Origin: Cupriavidus pinatubonensis
GTDB lineage: Bacteria > Pseudomonadota > Gammaproteobacteria > Burkholderiales > Burkholderiaceae
Assembly (NCBI RefSeq): GCF_019602855.1
Contig: NZ_CP080767.1
Span: 186,001-250,000 of the forward strand
Direction: 5' to 3'
DNA length: 64,000 bases
This document shows, piece after piece, positions 57,203 through 64,000 of the stretch (within the stretch, counting starts at the first letter, position 1; every line of letters begins with the position of its first letter). Under the pieces are notes generated by a model. It did not search any database, was not told the origin of the DNA, and saw only the letters and a list, made by a program, of their open reading frames with translations. The translations under genes and the position numbers were made by a program.

Positions 57203-58405
57203 TCAGAGCGTGTGGCAGCGGTCGCCGCGTGCAAAGCCAGCGAGCGGTTCGCTGTCGTCCAGCCCGCGCGTGAGCGCCACCACCTTGAACAGTTCGCCCA
57301 TCTCCGCTTCGGACAGCAGCTTCTGCACCGCGTTGGCGGCGGGCAGGAAGGCGCGCGTGTCGGACGGGTCCAGCGTCATCAGCAGGTCGGTGATGCCGGC
57401 ATTCATCAGGAAGCGCGCCTGCGAGGCGAAGCCCGACACGGACAGGCCGGCATCCACGGCCGCATGGGCGATGCTGCTGAAGTTGACGTGGGCCGTGATG
57501 TCCTGCAGCCCCGGATAGAAGAACGGATCGGGGTGCGAATGGTGGCGGTAGTGGCACATCAGCGTGCCGCCGGTGCGCTGCGGGTGGTAGTACTCGCCCG
57601 CCGGGAAGCCGTAGTCGATGAAGAACGCCGCGCCGCGCGCGAGCATGGCGCCCACCGCGCGCGCGAAGCCATCGGCCTCGGCATGGGTTTCGGTGACGAT
57701 GTCATGGTCGCCGGGAATGGCGTGCAGCACTTCGGGGATCGCTTGTGCGGGGAGCTGGCGGTCTTCGAACGTGAACGCGTGCGCAGCGGTGCTGTCGTCG
57801 CCGGCGACGCTGCGGGCCACGCCGCGTTCATGCCAGCGCCCGGCCGTGCGCGCGAACAGCCGCACCGGCATGGCGTCCAGCACTTCGTTGCCGACCACGA
57901 TGCCCTCGAAATGTTCGGGCAACGTATCAAGCCATTGCACGCGCGGCGCCAGTTGTGGTGCGCGTTGCGCCAGTGTGTCTTGCTGGCGCGCACGCAGTTC
58001 GCCGGACAGTTCGACGATGCCGTAGGTGTCGGGCAATTGCCCTTCCTGTTCCAGCGCCAGCAGCAGGTCGGCTGCCAGCCGCCCGGTGCCCGCGCCGAAT
58101 TCGAGCATGCGCGGCAGGCCCTGTGCCAGCAGCGGCGCGAACTGGCGCGCCAGCGTGCGGGCAAAGAACGGGGACAGTTCCGGGGCGGTGATGAAGTCGC
58201 TGCCGTCGCGCACATCGCGACCGAACTTGGCGGCGCCGCCGCTGTAATAGCCCAGACCTGGCGCGTACAGCGCCAGCGACATGTAGCGGTCGAAGCCGAT
58301 CCAGCCACCGGCCGCATCGATGGTTTCGCCGATCAGGGTGGCCAGCGCGTCGGAGGCGGCCAGCGCGTCGGCGGGGGGAAGGGGTAAACTAGCGGCTTTC
58401 TGCAT
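57203..58405 (-). CDS. MidA/NDUFAF7-like SAM-dependent methyltransferase (DUF185)
   Basis: The 400-residue protein shows GWIGFDRYMSLALYAPGLGYYSGG, the DUF185 start, the SAM-binding LEFGAGTGRLAADLL, GNEVLDAMPVRLF and FIDYGFPAGEYYHPQR. Mitochondrial NDUFAF7 methylates an arginine of complex I; bacterial substrates are not established. A gene for an NDUFA9-like protein lies 2.4 kb away, an intriguing coincidence. It is divergent from the SDR gene with only 15 bases between starts. Confidence 0.9.
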   Translation of the reverse strand: MQKAASLPLPPADALAASDALATLIGETIDAAGGWIGFDRYMSLALYAPGLGYYSGGAAKFGRDVRDGSDFITAPELSPFFARTLARQFAPLLAQGLPRMLEFGAGTGRLAADLLLALEQEGQLPDTYGIVELSGELRARQQDTLAQRAPQLAPRVQWLDTLPEHFEGIVVGNEVLDAMPVRLFARTAGRWHERGVARSVAGDDSTAAHAFTFEDRQLPAQAIPEVLHAIPGDHDIVTETHAEADGFARAVGAMLARGAAFFIDYGFPAGEYYHPQRTGGTLMCHYRHHSHPDPFFYPGLQDITAHVNFSSIAHAAVDAGLSVSGFASQARFLMNAGITDLLMTLDPSDTRAFLPAANAVQKLLSEAEMGELFKVVALTRGLDDSEPLAGFARGDRCHTL

Positions 58406-58420
58406 GCCTTGATTGTAGCA

Positions 58421-59254
58421 ATGCCCGAATCCAATCCATCTGCCGCCGCTCCATCGCCGGCCCCGCCGCAGGCCACTGCTGCGCGTGGCGTGGCCATCGT
58501 CACCGGCGGCGCGCGCCGGCTTGGCCGCGCCATCGCGCTCGAACTGGCCGCGCAAGGCTGGGATGTGGCCGTGCACTGCCACCGCTCGCGCGACGAGGCC
58601 GAGGCGCTGGCCGCGCAGATCCGCGCCGGGGGCCGCCGTGCCGCCGTGCTGCAGGCCGACCTGGCCGACGAAGCCTCCACGGGGACGCTGATCGCCGCGT
58701 GCACGGCTGCACTCGGCGTACCGACCTGCCTCGTCAACAATGCCTCGCTGTTCCAGTACGACGTGGCGACGAGCTTCTCGTATGCATCGCTCGACACGCA
58801 TATGCGCACCAATGTGGCAGCGCCGTTGCTGCTCGCGCGTGAGATGTACAAGGCACTGAGCGCGGCAGACGCGACCGCGACGGATCCGCGCGGTGTCGTG
58901 ATCAACCTGCTGGACCAGAAGCTCGACAACCTGAATCCGGACTTTCTGTCGTACACGCTGTCCAAGGCCGCGCTGCAGACCGCCACGGTGCAGCTTGCGC
59001 AGGCCTTCGCGCCGCGCCTGCGCGTGGTCGGCGTCGCGCCCGGCATCACGCTGGTGTCGGGCGAGCAGTCGGAGCAGAGCTTCCGCCGCGCGCACCGCGT
59101 TACGCCGCTGGGCAAGTCGTCCACGCCTGAGGATATCGCCCAGGCCGTGGCTTACCTTGCCTGCGCGAATGCCGTGACCGGCACCACGCTCTACGTCGAC
59201 GGCGGCCAGCACCTGATGCCGCTGTCGCGCGACGTGATGTTCCTGACCGAATGA
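58421..59254 (+). CDS. Short-chain dehydrogenase resembling pteridine reductase (FolM/PTR1-like)
   Basis: The 277-residue protein has the NADPH motif VTGGARRLGRAIALEL, with the TGxxxRxG form of pteridine reductases rather than TGxxxGxG. HCHRSRDEAEAL follows, then NNASLF and the active site YTLSK (Tyr and Lys). It directly precedes folB by 66 bases, so reduction of dihydromonapterin or dihydrofolate is a reasonable inference. The start ATG 58421 follows a Pro/Ala-rich lead-in. Confidence 0.85.
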   Translation: MPESNPSAAAPSPAPPQATAARGVAIVTGGARRLGRAIALELAAQGWDVAVHCHRSRDEAEALAAQIRAGGRRAAVLQADLADEASTGTLIAACTAALGVPTCLVNNASLFQYDVATSFSYASLDTHMRTNVAAPLLLAREMYKALSAADATATDPRGVVINLLDQKLDNLNPDFLSYTLSKAALQTATVQLAQAFAPRLRVVGVAPGITLVSGEQSEQSFRRAHRVTPLGKSSTPEDIAQAVAYLACANAVTGTTLYVDGGQHLMPLSRDVMFLTE

Positions 59255-59320
59255 TGTAACCACCTGCCGCGCCGGCTGTTTTGGCGCGGCCCCTCCTGAA
59301 TTCCCTTTCCCCCGCTTGCC

Positions 59321-59722
59321 ATGACCATGCTCGCCGCCCTGACCCATCCCAGCCTGCAAGACTGCCGCCGCATGTTCCTGCGTAACTACGAAGTGCAGAT
59401 CAATATCGGCGTGCACGAATTCGAAAAGAAGGGCGAGCAGCGCGTGCTGATCAATATCGACCTGTTCGTGCCGCTGGCCGCGAGCACGCCGCAAGCCGAC
59501 AAGCTAGAAGAAGTCGTCGACTACGATTTCATGCGCAATACCGTGGCCGAGCGCATGGCGCAGGGCCACGTGCACCTGCAGGAAACGCTGTGCGACGACG
59601 TGGCCCGCGCCATGCTCAAGCACCCGAAGGTGCGCGCCGTGCGCGTGTCGACCGAGAAGCCCGACGTCTACCCGGATTGCGACTCGGTCGGCGTGGAAGT
59701 CTTCCACATCAAGCAGAACTGA
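59321..59722 (+). CDS. folB: Dihydroneopterin aldolase
   Basis: FolB makes 6-hydroxymethyl-dihydropterin for folate synthesis. The 133-residue protein shows IGVHEFEKKGEQRVLINIDL, the substrate-binding VVDYDFMRNTV, HLQETLCDDVARAML and a C-terminal strand VRVSTEKPDVYPDCDSVGVEV. An ATG at 59327 is an alternative start. It pairs with the upstream pteridine-reductase-like SDR. Confidence 0.92.
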   Translation: MTMLAALTHPSLQDCRRMFLRNYEVQINIGVHEFEKKGEQRVLINIDLFVPLAASTPQADKLEEVVDYDFMRNTVAERMAQGHVHLQETLCDDVARAMLKHPKVRAVRVSTEKPDVYPDCDSVGVEVFHIKQN

Positions 59723-59802
59723 GCCGGCCCGAGTAAAATCTTGGCCCTTCCGAGCCATCCCGGCCATTTCATCCGGGCGGCCGCAACGATCAGGTATGTC
59801 TC

Positions 59803-60741
59803 ATGAGCCACTCCAATAACTTCTACCGCCTCGAAACGAGGCTGCAATCGCAAACCGGCAAGGCCATCGGCGACTTCGGCATGATCGAGGACGGCGACAC
59901 CGTGCTGGTCTGCATGAGTGGCGGCAAAGACTCCTACACCATGCTGTCGGTCCTGATGGCGCTGCAGAAGCGCGCGCCCATCCAGTTCAAGCTGATTGCG
60001 ATGAACCTGGACCAGAAGCAACCCGGCTTCCCCGAGCATGTGCTGCCGGAGTACCTGAAGTCGACGGGCGTGGAATACGTGATCGTCGAGGCGGACACCT
60101 ACTCGATCGTCAAGGAGAAGGTGCCCGAGGGCAAGACCACGTGCTCGCTGTGCTCGCGTCTGCGCCGCGGCGTGATCTACCGCACCGCCAAGGAGCTTGG
60201 CGCCAACAAGATCGCGCTGGGCCACCACCGCGACGACATCGTCAACACGTTCTTCCTGAACATGTTCTTCGGCGGCAAGATGAAGGCCATGCCGCCCAAG
60301 CTCGCCACGGACGACGGCGCGCACATCGTGATCCGGCCGCTCGCGTATTGCTCGGAGAAGGACATCGCCGCGTATGCGCGCGCGATGGAATTCCCGATCA
60401 TCCCGTGCAACCTGTGCGGCTCGCAGGAGAACCTGCAGCGCAAGAAGGTCAGTGAAATGCTGCAGGCATGGGAGCGCGAGAACCCGGGCCGTATCGACAA
60501 TATCTTCGCGTCGCTGCGCAATGTGGTGCCGTCGCACCTGGCTGATACTGACCTGTTCCCGTTCACGGGGCTGGCCACGGGCTTGGCCAAGGTGGACGAG
60601 GCCTCCCTGTTCGGCGAGACCACGTTCACGCAGCAGCCGCTGGTGTTTGCGGGCAGCAGCGACGAGAACCGGCTGGAATTTGTGCGTTTCGAACGTCCGC
60701 CACAGACGTCGGCGACCGTCCAGCAGGCCAGCATCGAATAA
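59803..60741 (+). CDS. ttcA: tRNA 2-thiocytidine synthetase TtcA
   Basis: TtcA thiolates C32 of some tRNAs. The 312-residue protein has the PP-loop [12 protein letters not shown], and CSLC plus CNLC, whose cysteines bind the iron-sulfur cluster ([13 protein letters not shown] and [14 protein letters not shown]). [16 protein letters not shown] is also diagnostic. It lies 80 bases after folB and ends before a terminator. Confidence 0.96.
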   Translation: MSHSNNFYRLETRLQSQTGKAIGDFGMIEDGDTVLVCMSGGKDSYTMLSVLMALQKRAPIQFKLIAMNLDQKQPGFPEHVLPEYLKSTGVEYVIVEADTYSIVKEKVPEGKTTCSLCSRLRRGVIYRTAKELGANKIALGHHRDDIVNTFFLNMFFGGKMKAMPPKLATDDGAHIVIRPLAYCSEKDIAAYARAMEFPIIPCNLCGSQENLQRKKVSEMLQAWERENPGRIDNIFASLRNVVPSHLADTDLFPFTGLATGLAKVDEASLFGETTFTQQPLVFAGSSDENRLEFVRFERPPQTSATVQQASIE

Positions 60742-60763
60742 GCGGCCCGCCGTCAGACAGAAC

Positions 60764-60790
60764 CCCGCGTCGTGACGCGGGCGTTTTGTT
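60764..60790 (+). terminator. Rho-independent terminator of ttcA
   Basis: CCCGCGTC (60764-60771), GT, then GACGCGGG (60774-60781), followed by CGTTTTGTTT. It lies between the convergent ttcA and DUF6279 genes. Confidence 0.88.
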
Positions 60791-60800
60791 TGGGTTCGGC

Positions 60801-61733
60801 TTACTTGTTGGCCGCCTGGGACGTGTTGCCCTGCCGCTCGCGCATCAGGCTGCGCGTGTCGTCGATCCACTTCTGGAAGCGTTCCACGGCATGCGCCTTC
60901 TGCGTGGGCGTCGCGAGGTTGGCGATGGTGGTGGCCAGCGCTACGCCCGCCTGGTTGTTGGCTTCATAGCTGGCGGCGCGTATTTGCCCCTGCGGGTGCT
61001 GCCAGTGGTCGCCGAAGCGGCGCAGCAGTTCGACGACCTGTGCCTTGGGCGGATGCGTCTGCTGGACCTGCCGCGCCAGCGCCAGCCATTCCTCCTGCCG
61101 CCGCAGCCGCTCCGCATAGCGCGCCTGGGCACCCTGCATCAGCGGGGCCAGGGCGGCGTGGATGGCCTGTTCCTGCTCGTTCGAGAAGCTTCCGTAGATT
61201 AGCTTGGCGTAGCTCATCACCTTGTCAAAACGCGCCGATTCGCGGTCCTCGGCACTGCCGCTCAGGAATTTCTTGCGGTACTTGGTGTTGCCCTCGTCGA
61301 ATTTCTTTTCCATCCGGTCGATCTGGGCCGGGGTCAGCGTGAGCAGCAGGTCCGCCACATCGGGGACCGCCTGGTCGAACGACTGCCGCGCCAGGCGCTG
61401 GGTGGCCTCCTGGATTTGTACGATAGCAGCGGTGCTGACTGGTTGCTGGACCTGGTTGCGGGCCTGGGTCAGCAGGCCGGCGATTTCCGGCAGCTGCGCC
61501 TGCCGGTGCCAGGCGAAGAATCGCGCGATGGCGTCGCGTGTGAGGGGCTCTTGCGCGTCGGAGACATCAACGTAGTGGTCGATCCACCAGTAAGCCAGGC
61601 GGTCGCCTTGCTGGTAGCCGGTCTTCATTGCGCTGCACGCGCAAAGGATTGCCGTGGCAAATATCGCCAATATCAGGCGCAACCAGCGATTGTGAGAATC
61701 GGAAACAGGGGCGTATTGAGCAGATACCGTCAT
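60801..61733 (-). CDS. DUF6279 lipoprotein
   Basis: The 310-residue product starts at 61733. A signal peptide ends with LCAC, so Cys33 is the likely lipidated residue. The mature protein is helical and Gln/Arg-rich (DRLAYWWIDHYVDVSDAQ at the start is typical of the family, then repeated amphipathic helices). Function is unknown. It is divergent from glmU with a 206-base gap. Confidence 0.82.
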   Translation of the reverse strand: MTVSAQYAPVSDSHNRWLRLILAIFATAILCACSAMKTGYQQGDRLAYWWIDHYVDVSDAQEPLTRDAIARFFAWHRQAQLPEIAGLLTQARNQVQQPVSTAAIVQIQEATQRLARQSFDQAVPDVADLLLTLTPAQIDRMEKKFDEGNTKYRKKFLSGSAEDRESARFDKVMSYAKLIYGSFSNEQEQAIHAALAPLMQGAQARYAERLRRQEEWLALARQVQQTHPPKAQVVELLRRFGDHWQHPQGQIRAASYEANNQAGVALATTIANLATPTQKAHAVERFQKWIDDTRSLMRERQGNTSQAANK

Positions 61734-61939
61734 GTTAAAATCGCCGCGGATCTTGCCAGGGTCTGCTGATCGTCCGCAAGCCCAGTCCTGGCAAGGGTCG
61801 GCGGCTCCAGAAAGGCCGGAAGCCACCACCGCCGGGCTGGCGGAAGCCGGGTTGTCGAACGCCGTGACGCCGGTTATCGAACCTCCGGCTGGTGCTTTAA
61901 AGAATATATTTCCCGATACACGCACCAAGGGGTCTCCTT

Positions 61940-63304
61940 GTGAATATCGTCATTCTCGCCGCGGGCATGGGCAAGCGGATGCATTCCGATTTGCCAAAGG
62001 TCCTGCACCCTATTGCCGGGCGCCCGATGCTCGCGCATGTCATCGATACGGCGCGTACGCTGTCGCCTTCGCGGCTCGTGGTGGTCATTGGCCACGGCGC
62101 GGAGCGCGTGCGCGAAGCCGTCGCCGCCGATGACGTCACCTTTGCCGAACAGGACCAGCAACTGGGTACCGGCCATGCGGTGATGCAGGCACTTCCTCAG
62201 TTGGACGACAACCAGCCCACATTGGTTCTCTATGGTGACGTGCCGCTCACCACGGCAGCCACCCTCAAGGCGCTGGTCGAGGCAGCCGGCAACACGCGTT
62301 TCGGCGTGCTGACCGTGGAAATGCCCGATCCGACTGGCTACGGGCGCATCGTGCGCGATGCCGCGGGCAGCATCGTACGGATCGTCGAGCAGAAGGACGC
62401 CAGCGAGGCCGTCCGCGCGATCCGCGAGATCAACACCGGCATCATCGTGTGCCCGACAGGCCATCTGCGCCGCTGGCTGGCCACGCTGCGCAACGACAAT
62501 GCCCAGGGCGAGTACTACCTGACCGATACCGTCGAGCGCGCGGCGACCGAAGGCATCGACATTGTCTCGGCCCAGCCTGCGGCGCTGTGGGAGACGCTCG
62601 GCGTCAACAGCAAGGTGCAACTTGCCGAAGTGGAACGCATCCACCAGCGCAATCTGGCGCAGCGCCTGCTCGAAACTGGCGTGACGCTGGCCGATCCGGC
62701 GCGCATCGACGTACGCGGCGAGCTGACCTGCGGCCGCGATGTTTCCATCGACATCGGCTGCGTGTTCGAAGGCCGCGTGCATCTCGGCGACGGCGTGCAG
62801 ATCGGCGCCAATTGCGTCATTCGCAACAGCAGCATCGATGCCGGCGCGCAGGTGCAGCCGTTCTGCCATATCGACAGCGCGAAGATCGGCGCGGACGGCC
62901 GCATCGGCCCGTATGCGCGCCTGCGCCCCGGCACCGAACTGGGCGAAGATGTCCATATCGGCAACTTTGTCGAAGTGAAGAATTCGCAGGTCGCCGCGCA
63001 CAGCAAGGCCAATCATCTGGCTTATGTGGGCGACGCCACGGTCGGCGCGCGCGTGAACATTGGCGCCGGCACCATCACCTGCAACTATGACGGTGCGAAC
63101 AAGTTCCGCACGGTGATCGAGGACGACGTTTTTATCGGCTCCGATACGCAACTGGTTGCGCCGGTCACGGTGCGCCGCGGTGCGACTATCGGCGCAGGCA
63201 CGACGCTGACCAAGGAGGCGCCGGCCGACAAGCTGACGCTGTCGCGCGCCAAGCAGATGACGCTCGACGCCTGGCAGCGCCCAGTCAAGAAGGCGAAGCA
63301 GTAA
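61940..63304 (+). CDS. glmU: Bifunctional UDP-N-acetylglucosamine pyrophosphorylase/glucosamine-1-P acetyltransferase
   Basis: GlmU makes UDP-GlcNAc. The 454-residue protein starts at GTG 61940, eight bases after AAGGGG. The N-terminal uridylyltransferase shows [18 protein letters not shown] and YGDVPLT. The C-terminal left-handed beta-helix shows [19 protein letters not shown] and [15 protein letters not shown]. It precedes glmS by 148 bases, which hold no gene I can see; the two supply hexosamine for wall and LPS. Confidence 0.97.
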   Translation: MNIVILAAGMGKRMHSDLPKVLHPIAGRPMLAHVIDTARTLSPSRLVVVIGHGAERVREAVAADDVTFAEQDQQLGTGHAVMQALPQLDDNQPTLVLYGDVPLTTAATLKALVEAAGNTRFGVLTVEMPDPTGYGRIVRDAAGSIVRIVEQKDASEAVRAIREINTGIIVCPTGHLRRWLATLRNDNAQGEYYLTDTVERAATEGIDIVSAQPAALWETLGVNSKVQLAEVERIHQRNLAQRLLETGVTLADPARIDVRGELTCGRDVSIDIGCVFEGRVHLGDGVQIGANCVIRNSSIDAGAQVQPFCHIDSAKIGADGRIGPYARLRPGTELGEDVHIGNFVEVKNSQVAAHSKANHLAYVGDATVGARVNIGAGTITCNYDGANKFRTVIEDDVFIGSDTQLVAPVTVRRGATIGAGTTLTKEAPADKLTLSRAKQMTLDAWQRPVKKAKQ

Positions 63305-63452
63305 GCGGTATGGCCGCCTGCATGTCGTGTACGGTGGCCATCGATCGACACAATACGACGGACGCAGTGTTGCGGCCGTTCCGGCGCGCCGCTGTGGCTG
63401 CGCAGGCATTGAAACAGGCGCCGGCATCGGCGCCGAGCACGGGGGTACAGCC

Positions 63453-64000
63453 ATGTGTGGCATCGTCGGCGCGGTTTCCACGCGCAACATCGTTCCGGTC
63501 CTGATCGAAGGCCTGCGCCGCCTCGAATACCGCGGCTATGACTCCTGCGGCGTCGCCGTCGTGCGCGATAACGCTGTCGAGCGCGCACGCACGGTGTCGC
63601 GCGTGGCCGATCTGGACGCCCAGACGCAGGCATCGGGCCTGGCGGGCACCACTGGCGTTGCGCACACGCGCTGGGCCACGCATGGCAAGCCCGACACCGT
63701 GAACGCCCACCCGCACCTGTCCGGCGAAACCATCGCGCTGGTGCACAACGGCATCATCGAAAACTACGAGCCACTGCGCGAAGAGTTGCGCGCGGTCGGC
63801 TACGGCTTCGAGTCGCAGACCGACACCGAAGTCGTCGCCCACCTGATCCACCAGGCCTACTGCTATCCGAGCAGCGCCACGCGCGGCGACCTGTTCGCAT
63901 CGGTGCGCGCCGTGACCAAGCGCCTGCACGGCGCCTACGCGATCGCCGTGTTCGCCAAGGACCAGCCCGAGCGCGTGGTCGGTGCACGCGCCGGCTCGCC
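63453..64000 (+). CDS. glmS: Glutamine-fructose-6-phosphate aminotransferase, 3' truncated by the window edge
   Basis: The frame is open to the last base; 182 residues are visible. It begins [20 protein letters not shown], with Cys2 as the N-terminal nucleophile of the glutaminase domain after Met removal, followed by [23 protein letters not shown] [11 protein letters not shown] and [10 protein letters not shown]. GlmS makes glucosamine-6-phosphate, the precursor used by GlmU upstream. The spacer before it shows GGGGG as a weak ribosome-binding site. Confidence 0.95.
   Translation, partial: MCGIVGAVSTRNIVPVLIEGLRRLEYRGYDSCGVAVVRDNAVERARTVSRVADLDAQTQASGLAGTTGVAHTRWATHGKPDTVNAHPHLSGETIALVHNGIIENYEPLREELRAVGYGFESQTDTEVVAHLIHQAYCYPSSATRGDLFASVRAVTKRLHGAYAIAVFAKDQPERVVGARAGS

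Overview
The window is a high-GC, gene-dense stretch of a betaproteobacterial chromosome, almost certainly Cupriavidus or a close relative in the Burkholderiaceae. The pointers are HslVU and SlmA of Burkholderiales type, the succinyl-type MetX with MetW, a Kdo hydroxylase, the thiC/thiOSGE layout, a long ThiE, and the glmU-glmS pair. Every large gene is a recognisable core or near-core gene. I see no insertion sequence, prophage, CRISPR array, tRNA or rRNA. The interest lies mainly in regulatory RNAs and operators between ordinary genes.

Layout. 1-4.9 kb: the end of a fluoroacetate-dehalogenase-like hydrolase, an orphan Bug-type binding protein, hslVU with a possible sigma-32 promoter, and a DUF2383 gene. 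4.9-8.9 kb: a copper/redox island with an exported YcnI-like protein, a small exported protein, the RegBA (PrrBA) two-component pair and a PCuAC copper chaperone; both divergent promoters carry a 17-bp dyad matching the RegA consensus. 8.9-11.5 kb: LysR/DMT transporter divergent pair, then an ECF sigma factor, zinc-finger anti-sigma candidate and CWC protein operon. 11.7-18 kb: argB, a HAD 5'-nucleotidase coupled to slmA, and creBCD. 18-20.1 kb: metX-metW behind a SAM-II-like riboswitch and a terminator. 20.1-31.2 kb: a second LysR/DMT pair, a thioesterase, ampG, an M48 peptidase, argC, xth, pyrE, a patatin, ppk2 and dapF. 31.3-35.6 kb: two lipid A acyltransferases, metK behind a second SAM-II-like leader, and kdoO. 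35.7-39.1 kb: GMC oxidoreductase and an AidB-like acyl-CoA dehydrogenase. 39.3-46.9 kb: thiamine genes (TPP riboswitch, thiC, thiO, thiS, thiG, thiE and, further on, thiD). 46.9-50.3 kb: SAH riboswitch, ahcY, a small membrane protein, metF and a TfoX-N protein. 50.3-64 kb: a Mut7-C ribonuclease-like protein, 5-formyl-THF cyclo-ligase, soluble lytic transglycosylase, an NDUFA9-like protein, a GST, cca, DUF2905, a MidA-like methyltransferase, a pteridine-reductase-like SDR with folB, ttcA, a DUF6279 lipoprotein, glmU and the start of glmS.

How the genes work together. Four metabolite-sensing leaders lie within about 29 kb: SAM-II-like before metX, SAM-II-like before metK, TPP before thiC, and SAH before ahcY. 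With metW, metF, the folate genes and thiamine synthesis, the window covers most of the one-carbon/SAM cycle under RNA control. The metX and metK leaders share the same architecture with an inserted hairpin, which supports both calls from within the window. Cell-envelope genes (ampG, slt, glmU, glmS, two lpxL-type genes, kdoO, dapF) form the second theme.
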